Shown here piece by piece: positions 1-8,402 of a DNA stretch of 64,000 nucleotides. The notes beneath the pieces are model-generated. The model worked only from the letters and a program-made list of their open reading frames with translations. It made no database searches and was not told where the DNA came from. Position 1 is the stretch's first letter. Each line of letters starts with the position of its first letter. Source of the stretch: Roseiarcus sp036489975 (GTDB lineage Bacteria; Pseudomonadota; Alphaproteobacteria; Rhizobiales; Beijerinckiaceae); contig DASXES010000019.1 in the NCBI GenBank assembly GCA_036489975.1, positions 29,762 through 93,761 on the forward strand, given 5' to 3'. The translations under genes were made by a program, and so were the position numbers.

Positions 1-356
1 ACCTGCCCGCGGCGGGAAAGGGTTTCCGAAGTCGGCTCGCAGAGAAGATCGGCCTTGCCGTTTTCGATCGCATCGAAGCGGTTCGTGGCGGTCACCAGTA
101 CGTAGTCGACCTTGAGATCGTTGATGTTCAGGTCGGCGCCGATATGCTTGGCGACCGAGCGGCAGAGGTCGACCATGAAGCCCGCCGGTTCGCCGATCGA
201 GTCGGTGAACGAGAAAGGCGGGGCGTCATCCCGGAAGGCGATGCGGAGCGTCTTGTCCTGCTTCACGCGATCGAGCGTTCCGGCGCCGGCCGATCCCAAC
301 GCCAGGACCGCGCCCACGACGAAGGACAATGCCTTGAGCCGTCCGATCGAAGCCAT
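1..356 (-). CDS. Amino-acid-type ABC transporter substrate-binding protein (family 3), N-terminal part
   Basis: The ATG lies at 356 on the minus strand, with GGGAG about 7 bases upstream, and the frame runs off the left edge after 118 codons. A hydrophobic signal segment (about residues 8-25) is followed by a short linker and then 'LRIAFRDDAPPFSF', the usual opening of bacterial family-3 solute-binding proteins, and 'GFMVDLCRSVAKHI', the first helix after it. Proteins of this family bind amino acids or small organic acids in the periplasm and deliver them to an ABC permease. The ligand cannot be told from this half. The next gene, on the other strand, is alanine dehydrogenase, so an amino-acid role fits but is inference. 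No permease or ATPase is visible. Confidence 0.82.
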   Translation of the reverse strand, partial: MASIGRLKALSFVVGAVLALGSAGAGTLDRVKQDKTLRIAFRDDAPPFSFTDSIGEPAGFMVDLCRSVAKHIGADLNINDLKVDYVLVTATNRFDAIENGKADLLCEPTSETLSRRGQ

Positions 357-602
357 ACGCTGCTCCCTTTCCGAAACTCCGCCAGCGTCATGGCCGCCGA
401 GTGACCGGTCTCTCGCCGCAAAATTCGCGAAAATGAAGGCGCCCAGGCGAATCGAGCGGGCTTATAACAGACGCGGGGACGCGGCCAAAGCCGCGCCCAT
501 GCCCGACGGTTTTCGTCGCCTTGCGAACCAGTGTCCCGGCGCCGAATTTCCTGCGATAACCTCATGTGGACTGGTTTTTAAGCGCGGTTCGGAGGCTGCC
601 CC

Positions 603-1721
603 ATGCTCGTCGGCGTTCCCAGGGAGATCAAGGACAACGAATTCCGGGTCGGCATGACGCCGGCCGCGGTCGCCGAGCTCGTCCATCACGGCCATCAGGT
701 CATCGTCGAGGCGTCCGCTGGCCTTGGCTCGGGCTCGCCGGACGAGGAATATGTCCAGGCCGGGGGCAGGATCGTCCCGACCGGGGCCGAGGTCTTCGCG
801 CAAGCGGAGATGATCGTGAAGGTGAAGGAGCCGCTGGCGGAAGAGCGCAAGCGGCTGAAACGCGCGCAGATCCTGTTCACCTATCTGCATCTCGCGCCCG
901 ATCTCGAGCAGACGCGCGACCTCATGGCCTCGGGCGCGACCTGCATCGCCTATGAGACGGTGACGAGCCCTTATGGCGGCCTGCCGTTGCTGACGCCGAT
1001 GTCCGAGGTCGCGGGGCGCCTCGCGCCGCAGGTCGGGGCGCATGCGCTGGAGAAGGCTCAAGGCGGGCGGGGCGTTCTACTCGGCGGCGTGCCGGGGGTG
1101 GCGGCGGCCAATGTGGTCGTGCTCGGCGGGGGCGTGTCGGGCACGCACGCGGCGACAATCGCGGTCGGCATGGGCGCTTCCGTCACCGTGATCGACCGCT
1201 CGCATGAGGCGCTGAAGCGCCTCTCGGCCGAGTTCGGTTCGGCGCTTCGGACGGTCTATTCGACCCGCGCCTCGATCGCCGATCTCGTGCGCACCGCAGA
1301 TCTCGTCATCGGCGCGGTGCTTCTGCCGGGCGCCGCGGCCCCTAAGCTCATCACCCGGGCGATGCTGAAGACGATGCGCCCGGGCGCGGTCATCGTCGAC
1401 ATCGCCATCGACCAGGGCGGCTGCTGCGAGACCTCGAAACCGACCACCCATTCGCATCCGACCTATGTCGTCGACGGCATCGTCCATTATTGCGTCGCCA
1501 ACATGCCGGGCGCGGTCGCCCGCACCTCGACCTTCGCCCTCAACCACGCGACCCTGCCGTTCGCGCTGGCGCTCGCCGACAAGGGCTGGGTCAAGGCGCT
1601 GAAGGACGACCCGCACCTGCGCGCGGGCCTCAACGTGCACGACGGCAAGCTCACCTGCGAGCCGGTCGCGGCGGCCCACGGCCTCCCTTACACGCCGGCT
1701 GAGACGGTGCTCAGCGACTGA
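603..1721 (+). CDS. ald: Alanine dehydrogenase
   Basis: Interconverts L-alanine and pyruvate plus ammonia with NAD in the cytosol. The 372-aa length is exactly that of the family. The N-terminal signature 'VGVPREIKDNEFRVG' is present, and known catalytic or substrate residues are found at the expected places: Arg15, Lys75 and His96. A Rossmann segment 'VVVLGGGVSGTHAA' lies around residues 168-182, and the alanine dehydrogenase motif 'DIAIDQGGCCETSKPT' follows at about 265-280. The gene stands alone: the divergent neighbour is an amino-acid binding protein, and 586 bases without a convincing gene follow. The ATG at 603 is the only start that keeps the conserved N-terminus. Confidence 0.96.
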   Translation: MLVGVPREIKDNEFRVGMTPAAVAELVHHGHQVIVEASAGLGSGSPDEEYVQAGGRIVPTGAEVFAQAEMIVKVKEPLAEERKRLKRAQILFTYLHLAPDLEQTRDLMASGATCIAYETVTSPYGGLPLLTPMSEVAGRLAPQVGAHALEKAQGGRGVLLGGVPGVAAANVVVLGGGVSGTHAATIAVGMGASVTVIDRSHEALKRLSAEFGSALRTVYSTRASIADLVRTADLVIGAVLLPGAAAPKLITRAMLKTMRPGAVIVDIAIDQGGCCETSKPTTHSHPTYVVDGIVHYCVANMPGAVARTSTFALNHATLPFALALADKGWVKALKDDPHLRAGLNVHDGKLTCEPVAAAHGLPYTPAETVLSD

Positions 1722-2307
1722 CCGGCCTGATGTCATCCCCCGGATCGCAGGGGTTAAGCTCGCCTGTCATTTCTGATTATCTCGTGACACTCGCCAGCGG
1801 CGGGGGTGGAAATTGAGTGAGCGAGAATTAGGTTGCGGATAAACAGAAATAAGGCTAAGCTCGCGACCATGGAACAATTCACGCACCCCATGGCTTCGAC
1901 TGACGGAGCGCCGATCCGACACGGGGCTCAGCGCTTGAGGCGGGAGCAAAATGCGTTCGCGCTGAAGCCCGCGTAACCCATTGAAAAGTATCGATTCGGA
2001 CGAGAAAATCCAAGGGAATCCAAGGAAATCCAATAGGTCCGGGCGAGGGTTATCGCGGCGAAAGGCCCCAAGACGAAGAAAACCCGAATCGGCCAGGTCT
2101 AGCGCGCCGCCCCGAGAGGGTCACGCCCGCGGGGCGCCGCCCGGACGCTCCCGGTCCGGCTGACATGCTGAGCTGAGCCGCGCCGGCCAGCCGGCCCTCG
2201 CGGCGCCTCCGGGCGCCATGGCAGGGCGGCCTCCTTCATAATTCGTTAGCCATATTCGCAGATTCTGAAGCCTCCGCGCCCTGCCCCTGGCGCGAGAGGG
2301 AATTCCC
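1722..2307. other. Intergenic region without a recognisable gene
   Basis: Between ald and the outer-membrane protein gene I find no open frame that looks like a protein. A minus-strand frame at 1767-2033 has no recognisable motif. The stretch holds a short run of three 10-bp repeats at 2007-2036 and, near its right end, GAGAGGGAA just before the ATG at 2308, the likely ribosome-binding site of the next gene. The part from about 1750 to 2060 is visibly richer in A and T than the genes around it. Confidence 0.5.
2007..2036 (+). repeat. Three tandem copies of a 10-bp unit
   Basis: The units read aatccaaggg, aatccaagga and aatccaatag, directly one after the other, in an otherwise featureless intergenic stretch. 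Their role is unknown; they could be binding sites or slippage products. Confidence 0.6.
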
Positions 2308-3036
2308 ATGCGCCCCATCCCGCGCCCCATATTGATCGCCACGCTGTCGCTGCTTGCGCTGGGGAGCGGCGCGCGCGCAGCCGACCTGCCGCCGGCGCCG
2401 GAGCTCCCGCCGCTCCAGGCCGAGCCGGGTTGGACCGGGTTTTACGCCGGACTCAATGTCGGGGGCGCCCTCGGCTCGAGCCGCAACGCCTTCACCATCG
2501 CGGGATTTGGGCTGCCGACCTTCAGCACGCCGCTGAACGGCGTCGTCGGCGGCGGCGAGGCCGGTTACAACTGGCAGACAGGCCCGTTGGTGCTCGGGCT
2601 CGAGGCGAGCTTCGAGGGGAGCGGGCTCAGCGGCGCCCGCACGGCGCCCTGTCTGGCGCCTCTCTGTGGCGGGTTGGCGGCGCGCTACGCGCAGAGGCTC
2701 TCCTGGTTCGGGACGCTGCGGCCACGGATCGGCTACGCGCTCGGCAACTGGCTCTTTTACGCCACCGGCGGCGGCGTCCTCGGCCAGGCAGGCACGACCG
2801 CGACCGCCACCTACGGGGGCTTCACCGCCACCGACAATCGCAGCCAGACGCGAACGGGCTGGACGCTAGGCGGAGGCGTCGAAGTCGAGATCGCCGGGGG
2901 CTGGAGCGCCAAGATCGAATATCTCTATATCGATCTCGGCAGCCACGCGACGACCTATCTCCTGACCCCGCCGATCTCGAACGCCTCGCGCTTCAGCGCC
3001 AGTATGATCACCGCCGGCGTCAACTATCACTTCTGA
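2308..3036 (+). CDS. Outer-membrane beta-barrel protein (Omp25/31-like porin family)
   Basis: The 242-aa protein starts with a signal peptide (residues 1-24, ending 'LGSGARA') and a proline-rich linker, then 'WTGFYAGLNVGGALGSS', the typical first strand of alphaproteobacterial Omp25/Omp31-type barrels. Later strands alternate polar and aromatic residues ('GPLVLGLEASFEGSGL', 'GWSAKIEYLYIDLGS'), and the protein ends 'AGVNYHF', with the C-terminal phenylalanine that outer-membrane barrels use for assembly. Proteins of this family sit in the outer membrane as small surface barrels; a specific transport role is not known. It is a single gene with a good ribosome-binding site and no operon partner. 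Confidence 0.9.
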   Translation: MRPIPRPILIATLSLLALGSGARAADLPPAPELPPLQAEPGWTGFYAGLNVGGALGSSRNAFTIAGFGLPTFSTPLNGVVGGGEAGYNWQTGPLVLGLEASFEGSGLSGARTAPCLAPLCGGLAARYAQRLSWFGTLRPRIGYALGNWLFYATGGGVLGQAGTTATATYGGFTATDNRSQTRTGWTLGGGVEVEIAGGWSAKIEYLYIDLGSHATTYLLTPPISNASRFSASMITAGVNYHF

Positions 3037-3062
3037 TGGGGCAGACGCCGGGCGCCTGACGA

Positions 3063-3215
3063 TCAGGGGACGACATTTGGCGGGCATGGGTCGACCGCGC
3101 CGTTGCTCGCGCCACACAGCAGCAACTGCATCACGGTCGGATTGTCGAAGTATCCCGTGTGCGCCGCCGTTGGGTCGGAAAATAGCCGCGGGACGCTGAC
3201 AAGAGCCCCGTCTCA
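3063..3215 (-). pseudogene. Possible C-terminal remnant of an unidentified secreted or hydrolase-type protein
   Basis: About 50 codons are open on the minus strand and end in a stop at 3063-3065. The translation contains 'LFSDPTAAHTGYFDNPTVM' followed by a Cys-containing tail, which reads like real protein rather than a shadow frame, but an in-frame stop lies immediately upstream and no start is available. It resembles the end of an alpha/beta-hydrolase-like enzyme, but I cannot name the family. It lies just downstream of the SleB-type gene on the same strand. Confidence 0.28.
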
Positions 3216-3339
3216 AAGCCGCTGGAAATCTTCTCCCGAGGCCCGGGGCCACCGCCGCCTGGACGAGGCGCCGCATCGCGCATTTCCCGCATGGCGTTTT
3301 CCGCCAATGTCGGGGTCAGGCGCTCTTTCACCGCCGGTG

Positions 3340-4524
3340 TCAATTGGCGAGCGGCGGCCGGTCGCCCCGCCCGTTGAGCGCCCCCGGCGCCCAGTTCACG
3401 CCATCGCGCATGGCGTAGAAGATATGGGCGCCGATGCGGTCGACCCGTTTCAGGTAGCCGGCCCAGAACGGCGACACGTAATTGGCGTGATAGTTGACCG
3501 CGACATCGATCCTGGGATTGTAGTCGGCGCCGCTCACCACCGCCTCCGCGATGCGGGTCGCGACCGCCCACGGGCCGGGCTCTTCGATGCGCAACGACTT
3601 GCCCTCGCAGGCGAAGGAGAACTGGCAGGCGAACGGGCGATTGCGATCCTGATAGACGACGCCGCAGACGGTGGTTGGATAGATGCCGCTGCGTACGCGG
3701 TTGAGCACGACCTGCGCCACGGCTGCCTGGCCCTCTTCGGGTTCGCTGCGCGACTCGAAATAGATCGCCTCGGCAAGGCAGCGCATCTGGCGCGCCCTGT
3801 CCTTCGGGTCAACGAGGGCGGCGTAATTCGGCTTGCCGTCCGCGTCCGAGAGTTGCGGGACCGACGTCAGTCCCGAATCATCGCTCTCTACGGCGACCAC
3901 CACCCCGTCGCTGGAGGTCGGCGTCGATGAATTGAGCGCGAATTCGAGCGGGAGGGCTGGTGTCGCGCCGTCATCGAAGGCGATCGGCGCGGGCTTCGGC
4001 GCTTGCTCAACACCAACGGCCGGCCGGGGAGGACTCATCGTATGGCTGGGATCGAATTCGTCGTCGCGGGGATCTTCGAGTTCGCGAGGCCAGGCATTGA
4101 GCGCGTAGGGCTCGGCCTGGGCTCGCCTCTCGTTGAAGCGTTTGGCGTTCAAGCTCGGAGGACCGACGAGCGGATCGCCCTTGGCGCCGCGATCGACGGC
4201 GGGGAACTTCAGTCCCGGCCGCTTTAGCGTCCCGTCCGGCTCGATCCCGTCGGGATCGGCTGCAGGGGCGTCCGGATCGCCGGTGACATTGCGTGCCTGG
4301 ACGATCGGCAGCGGCTCGCCGCCTTCGTCGACCGCGCGGAGCGGGCGACCCGCGATCGGCTCGTTGAGTCCGCCCGCTGCGCCGATCATCCGGGTGCGAT
4401 CGAAGGCGCTCATGAATTCGGGCGGCTCCTGCTCCGCTTCGGCGGTGATCGAGACAAGCACCGCGAGGGCCACGCACCATGGCGCGGCGACCGAAAGAGC
4501 CCATCCGAACCGGAAACGACCCAT
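3340..4524 (-). CDS. Cell wall hydrolase of the SleB family
   Basis: The catalytic SleB/hydrolase_2 domain is in the last 150 residues: 'CLAEAIYFESRSEPEEGQ' with the catalytic-type glutamates, 'VAQVVLNRVRSGIYPTTVCG', 'CQFSFACEGK' and 'AVNYHANYVSPFWAGY'. This family cleaves peptidoglycan (lytic transglycosylase or amidase type). I start it at the ATG at 4524, giving 394 aa, because this start opens directly onto a membrane or signal segment of about 25 residues; a TTG at 4593 would add 23 unsupported residues. The long middle part (about residues 60-240) is proline-rich and of low complexity, a likely periplasmic linker. No operon partner is seen. The protein probably acts in the periplasm on the cell wall. 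Confidence 0.85.
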   Translation of the reverse strand: MGRFRFGWALSVAAPWCVALAVLVSITAEAEQEPPEFMSAFDRTRMIGAAGGLNEPIAGRPLRAVDEGGEPLPIVQARNVTGDPDAPAADPDGIEPDGTLKRPGLKFPAVDRGAKGDPLVGPPSLNAKRFNERRAQAEPYALNAWPRELEDPRDDEFDPSHTMSPPRPAVGVEQAPKPAPIAFDDGATPALPLEFALNSSTPTSSDGVVVAVESDDSGLTSVPQLSDADGKPNYAALVDPKDRARQMRCLAEAIYFESRSEPEEGQAAVAQVVLNRVRSGIYPTTVCGVVYQDRNRPFACQFSFACEGKSLRIEEPGPWAVATRIAEAVVSGADYNPRIDVAVNYHANYVSPFWAGYLKRVDRIGAHIFYAMRDGVNWAPGALNGRGDRPPLAN

Positions 4525-4685
4525 ACCCGAAGCGAGCGCCCGTGCGTTGGTTTCACGTCCCCGCGCTGCGGCTTTTGAAGACAAAGCGCGCAATGCGAAC
4601 CGATTCGTTTATCTGCGTTTAACGTTGCTGGGGCGTTACCAAGGGTGAGGGCGTCGCGTCCCGGTTTGGGGCAAGTCCCATCCGG

Positions 4686-4985
4686 TCAGCGATCAGGTCC
4701 GGATTTCGGGCGGGGGGCCGCCCGCCGGCCCGGCGAAGCGAATCCGGTTGTCGCCAAGGACACGGGGGAGCTTGCGATCGAAGGCTCCCACACAACGGGG
4801 TTGTCGTAGGCCGCAAGGATCGTTCGGATGTGTGGAGCGAGCGACGACGGCGCGCTATCCACTTCAGTCTTGAGTGCCTTGTCGGTCGTTCGAACGCCCA
4901 TTGCGATGTCGAAGGTCATCGGCAGGCGCCTGCGGATTGCGGCGATCGAAGCCTCACGGGATTCGATTGAAGCGTGCCGGACGCG
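4686..4985 (-). pseudogene. C-terminal remnant of an MxaJ/XoxJ-like periplasmic binding protein
   Basis: The minus strand is open from about 4985 down to the stop at 4686. Its centre reads 'MTFDIAMGVRTTDKALKTEV' followed by a helix and then 'ILAAYDNPVV', the pattern that closes quinoprotein-dehydrogenase-associated solute-binding proteins (MxaJ/XoxJ type: FDIAMGVR..DKALK...D, then ILAAY.VP). The N-terminal two-thirds are missing, because the FkbM gene ends at 4990, so it is a relic. Neither the dehydrogenase nor the cytochrome partner is nearby. Family recognition is from memory of the pattern. Otherwise the region 4525-4989 holds no gene. Confidence 0.45.
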
Positions 4986-4989
4986 CCGC

Positions 4990-5829
4990 TCAGGCCGACG
5001 AAAATTGCGCCAGCACTTGCGGCCGGACCGACTTATGGACGGCGAAGGCGTTCAACGCGCTCCCGGAAAGCGGGGTGAGAGCGTGGCCGTCGAACAGATA
5101 GAATTCGTAGCCATAGCCCTCGAGCACTTCCCGTATTCCTTCGCTCCTGTCGGTATTGTCCCGCACATCGAAAACTTCGATGATCACCACCGAGGGCCGG
5201 CGCTCATCGGTGAAGACTCCCGTCGCCCCTCTCAAGACGCTCAGCTCCGCGCCCTCCACGTCGACTTTCAGGACATCGATCCTCATGTTGTCCGGAATGA
5301 GATTGTCCAGAGTGTCGGAGGGAAGCGTGACGGAGAGCTTCTCGCCCCGGTCGACGATCGAGCTTTTGGCGCTATCCTTGTGCTTGTAGAACGACAGCGT
5401 GCCGACGTGATCGGAGACGCAGGTTTGCCGCAGCTCGATGTTGCGCAGGCCGTTCGACTGAATATTCCTGGCCAGCAGCCGATAGGTGTCCGGATCGGCC
5501 TCAAAGGCGAAAACGGAGCCGGTCCCGCCGACCAAGCGGGCGGCGTTTATCGCGTGGGATCCAATATTCGCGCCGACATCGGCGAAGACCATCCCTGGTT
5601 TCAGATAGGTCTTCAGAAAGTCGAAGATGGTGTCGAATTTCGTCCCGAAATAACAGATCAGGCGGCCGTTCCCGTCGATCGGCCGAGCCGTGAGTTTAAG
5701 CCCATCGAGCTCGAGCGCCATGTTCCGTGAGAGCAGCTTGTGGATCTCCCACGACACGACCCCGCTCGACACGCGCACGGGATGTTTGCGGAACTCCGGA
5801 TGAGACAATAGCCAGCCTATTCGCGACAT
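4990..5829 (-). CDS. FkbM-family SAM-dependent methyltransferase
   Basis: A 279-aa protein with the FkbM methyltransferase core. 'GMVFADVGANIGSHAINAAR' is the SAM-binding motif I, followed by 'VFAFEADPDTYRLLARNI' (the acidic residue after strand 2) and 'IDVLKVDVEGAELSVLRGA', the DVEG signature typical of this family. FkbM proteins O-methylate small molecules or surface glycans; the substrate here is unknown. Gene neighbours give no further clue: the next gene on the same strand, 46 bases upstream, is a HAD nucleotidase. The ATG at 5829 is used, and the N-terminal 60 residues have no recognised domain. Confidence 0.9.
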   Translation of the reverse strand: MSRIGWLLSHPEFRKHPVRVSSGVVSWEIHKLLSRNMALELDGLKLTARPIDGNGRLICYFGTKFDTIFDFLKTYLKPGMVFADVGANIGSHAINAARLVGGTGSVFAFEADPDTYRLLARNIQSNGLRNIELRQTCVSDHVGTLSFYKHKDSAKSSIVDRGEKLSVTLPSDTLDNLIPDNMRIDVLKVDVEGAELSVLRGATGVFTDERRPSVVIIEVFDVRDNTDRSEGIREVLEGYGYEFYLFDGHALTPLSGSALNAFAVHKSVRPQVLAQFSSA

Positions 5830-5875
5830 CGGGCAACCTTTAAGCGTTGTTGACCGGCGAACCCCCGCCGGACGG

Positions 5876-6625
5876 TCAATTGCTGAGCTGAGCGTTCAGC
5901 TGCGCGAGGAATTCCGACAGATCGTCGGTGACGAAATCGGCGACGTCGCCAGCCTCCGGGATCGCGCGGTCACCGGCGTCGCGATGATCCACGCGTCCGG
6001 CCTTGCCGGTCACCAGCGTCGTGGTCATGCCTCTCGCCTTCGGCACCGCGAGGTTCCTCGCCACGTCCTCGAACATCGCCGCGCTTCGCGGGTCAACCCC
6101 GCATCGCTCGCAAAAGAGGTCATAAGCGCCCTCGGCGGGCTTCGGGGTGAGGCCCGCGGCGACAATGTCGAAGGCCTCCTCGAACAATCCATCGAGGCCG
6201 AGCTGCCGGGCAGTCAGAATCGCATGGCTCCGCGACCCATTGGTGAAGATCAGCTTGCGTCCCGGCAGCCTGCCGATTTCCCGCGCCAGCAGCGGGTCGG
6301 GCTGGAGTCCAGACCGGTCGATGTCGTGAACGAACTCCAGAAAGCGCTCAGTCAGGTCCTCGTGCTCCTGCATGAGCCCGCTCAAGGTCGTGCCATGACG
6401 CGAATAATAATGCTTGTGCAGCGCGCGGGCCGACTGACCGTCGATGCCGAACAACTCGACCAAGAATAGCGTGATCCGCTCGTCAATCCTCGGCCAGATT
6501 CCACTGTCCGCAGGATAGAGCGTGTTGTCGAGATCGAAGACCCAGGTCGTGACATGGCCAAAACTTGCCCGCAGCCTCGCATCGGACGGCAGGCGGAACG
6601 CCGCCGGCGGAATCAACGGCGCCAT
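5876..6625 (-). CDS. HAD-superfamily pyrimidine 5'-nucleotidase
   Basis: A 249-aa HAD hydrolase with motif I 'WVFDLDNTLYPADSGIW' (nucleophile and acid-base aspartates, DxDxT), motif II 'LIFTNGSR' and motif IV 'AAMFEDVARNLAVPKARGM'. The 'DLDNTLYP' variant, and the all-alpha cap that follows it with 'YYSRHGTTLSGL', are typical of the Sdt1/Phm8-like pyrimidine 5'-nucleotidases widespread in alphaproteobacteria, where the gene is often near dapD or dapF; here dapF is 1.8 kb away. It likely dephosphorylates UMP or CMP in the cytosol. The start is an ATG at 6625. Confidence 0.9.
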   Translation of the reverse strand: MAPLIPPAAFRLPSDARLRASFGHVTTWVFDLDNTLYPADSGIWPRIDERITLFLVELFGIDGQSARALHKHYYSRHGTTLSGLMQEHEDLTERFLEFVHDIDRSGLQPDPLLAREIGRLPGRKLIFTNGSRSHAILTARQLGLDGLFEEAFDIVAAGLTPKPAEGAYDLFCERCGVDPRSAAMFEDVARNLAVPKARGMTTTLVTGKAGRVDHRDAGDRAIPEAGDVADFVTDDLSEFLAQLNAQLSN

Positions 6626-6686
6626 AGATATGCACTGGTTCTAGGCGGCAAATTTGGCTCCGTCGTGGCTCAAGGTCTCCGCGAGA

Positions 6687-7808
6687 CTAGCGGCCAGACC
6701 TTGACCTTTCCACAATAATCGACTGGCCGCTTTTGCCTCGGGCGAGCGCATGCTCGACAGCCTTGCGCATCATGCTCGAAAACCCCGCCGCGCCGACCGC
6801 CTCAGGCTTGATCCAAAAACAGCCCGCCGGAGCGCCGCCGTCGAACTCCGCGGCGTAGACCGTAAGGCTCAGCGCAAAATGGGTGAAGACCTGCTCGACT
6901 TCGCCTGGCAGCCGGCGCCAATGCGCGGCGACCGGAGCGTCGCTGGCAAGCGCGCCGCCTGCGTCTTTTTCCGTCCAGGCCGTGCCCGGCAGTTCGATCG
7001 TCGACGCGAGAAGACCGTGAGGCGGGCGGCGGCGGGCGAGAAAGGCGCCGTCCGAGCGGCAGGCGAAGAACACCACGCCCCGCCGGTTCGGTCTCGGCTT
7101 CGCCTCGCCACGCCGCGGATAGGCCTCCGGCGCGCCGGTCTGGAACGCGGCGCAGTCCTGGGCGAGCGGGCAGGCGCCGCAAGCGGGATTGCGGGGGCGG
7201 CAGAGGGTCGCGCCGATGTCCATCAGCGCTTGGGCAAAATCGCCCGGCCTCATATCTGGCGCGAGCGACCGGGCCGCCGCAGCGATTTGCCCCCGCGCGC
7301 AAGCGATCGGCTCTTCGAGCGCGACCCGTCGCGCCAGGATCCGGGCGATATTGCCGTCGACTGGCAGAGTCTCACGGCCGAAAGCGATGGCCGCGACGGC
7401 CGCCGCGGTATAGGCGCCAATGCCCGGCAGCGTGCGCAAGCCCGCTTCCGTGTTCGGAAACTCGCCACCGCGGCGGGCGATCTCCTTGGCGCAGGCGTGC
7501 AGGTTCCGCGCCCGCGAGTAATAGCCGAGACCGGCGAACGTGCTCATGACGGCCTCGAGCGGCGCGGCAGCCAGGTCCTGAACCTGAGGCCATCTGGCGA
7601 TGAAGGCCTGGTAATAGGGCGTCGCCATTTGCGCGGTCGTCTGCTGCAGCAGCACTTCGGAAAGCCAGACCCGATAGGGGTCGGGCGTTTCGCCCGGCGC
7701 CGCGCGCCAGGCGAGCGCGCGGCGGTTCTTGTCCCACCACGCCAGAACGCGGACTGCGATCGCCTTGCTCTTTGCCTTGGAGGCCGGCGCGCTTACATTG
7801 GCGCTCAT
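6687..7808 (-). CDS. mutY: A/G-specific adenine DNA glycosylase MutY
   Basis: Removes adenine mispaired with 8-oxoguanine. The 373 aa contain 'WLSEVLLQQTTAQMATPYY' with the catalytic Glu, a helix-hairpin-helix 'LPGIGAYTAAAVAAIAFG', the catalytic Asp in 'PVDGNIARILAR', and the four-cysteine iron-sulfur loop 'CRPRNPACGACPLAQDC' (C-x6-C-x2-C-x5-C). The C-terminal 140 residues form the NUDIX-like domain that recognises 8-oxoguanine. The gene is divergent from the DUF721 gene, with 45 bases between the starts, a common alphaproteobacterial arrangement. Confidence 0.97.
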   Translation of the reverse strand: MSANVSAPASKAKSKAIAVRVLAWWDKNRRALAWRAAPGETPDPYRVWLSEVLLQQTTAQMATPYYQAFIARWPQVQDLAAAPLEAVMSTFAGLGYYSRARNLHACAKEIARRGGEFPNTEAGLRTLPGIGAYTAAAVAAIAFGRETLPVDGNIARILARRVALEEPIACARGQIAAAARSLAPDMRPGDFAQALMDIGATLCRPRNPACGACPLAQDCAAFQTGAPEAYPRRGEAKPRPNRRGVVFFACRSDGAFLARRRPPHGLLASTIELPGTAWTEKDAGGALASDAPVAAHWRRLPGEVEQVFTHFALSLTVYAAEFDGGAPAGCFWIKPEAVGAAGFSSMMRKAVEHALARGKSGQSIIVERSRSGR

Positions 7809-7853
7809 GCCATTGACCTCCCGCCCCCTATCCTCGCGTTCAGCGCGGGCGCG

Positions 7854-8402
7854 ATGATGAAGCCTGGCCGCGGCGGCGCCAAGCGCCTGGCTGAATTCAC
7901 CCCCGGACTGATCGCCGAGGCGCTGGCGGCGCGGGGCTTGAGCGAGGCGAGCCTAATCGCCGACTGGTCGGCCATTGTCGGCGAGACGCTGGCGCGCCAC
8001 GCCCGGCCGATCGAGATCAAATGGCCGCCGCGGGCGGGCAAACGCGATCCGGACGCGCCGTCCGTTCCCGCGACGCTTCTGCTCAGGGTCGAAAGCGCCT
8101 TTGCGCTCGAGGCGCAGCACAGCGCCTCGGTGATCGTCAACAGAGTGAACGCGCATCTTGGCTGGCGGTGCGTCGACAAGGTCGCCTTCCGGCAGGGCCC
8201 CCTGCCCGCGCGCGACACAAAGCGACGCGCCGCGCCCGTCCCTTCCGAGGCGGCTCAAGCCGCCGCGCGCGACGCCGCTGCGCGAATCGAGGATGAGGGC
8301 TTGCGCGAAGCAGTCGCGCGGCTCGGCGCACGGGCGATCGACAGGTCGGCGAGCGTGCGCGACGCGTTAGGCGCTAGGACCGCGAAGGGAGACGAGGCTT
8401 GA
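7854..8402 (+). CDS. DUF721 domain-containing protein
   Basis: The first Met (7854, or 7857 immediately after) opens a 182-aa protein. The N-terminal half shows the DUF721 pattern: 'LIADWSAIVGETLARHARPI' and 'LLLRVESAFALEAQHSASVI', followed by 'VNAHLGWRCVDKVAFRQGPL'. The family is predicted to bind nucleic acid and often sits beside mutY in alphaproteobacteria, as here (divergent). The open frame continues far upstream through the antisense of mutY, but that part has no homology pattern. The C-terminal half is Ala/Arg-rich and helical. Its stop overlaps the TTG start of dapF by four bases, suggesting translational coupling. Confidence 0.85.
   Translation: MMKPGRGGAKRLAEFTPGLIAEALAARGLSEASLIADWSAIVGETLARHARPIEIKWPPRAGKRDPDAPSVPATLLLRVESAFALEAQHSASVIVNRVNAHLGWRCVDKVAFRQGPLPARDTKRRAAPVPSEAAQAAARDAAARIEDEGLREAVARLGARAIDRSASVRDALGARTAKGDEA

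Noticed and set aside
1767..2033. Minus-strand 88-codon frame after ald
   Set aside because: No family pattern and no plausible ribosome-binding site.
6750..7853. Long plus-strand open frame leading into the DUF721 gene
   Set aside because: It is the antisense of mutY; the DUF721 homology starts only at the Met at 7854.
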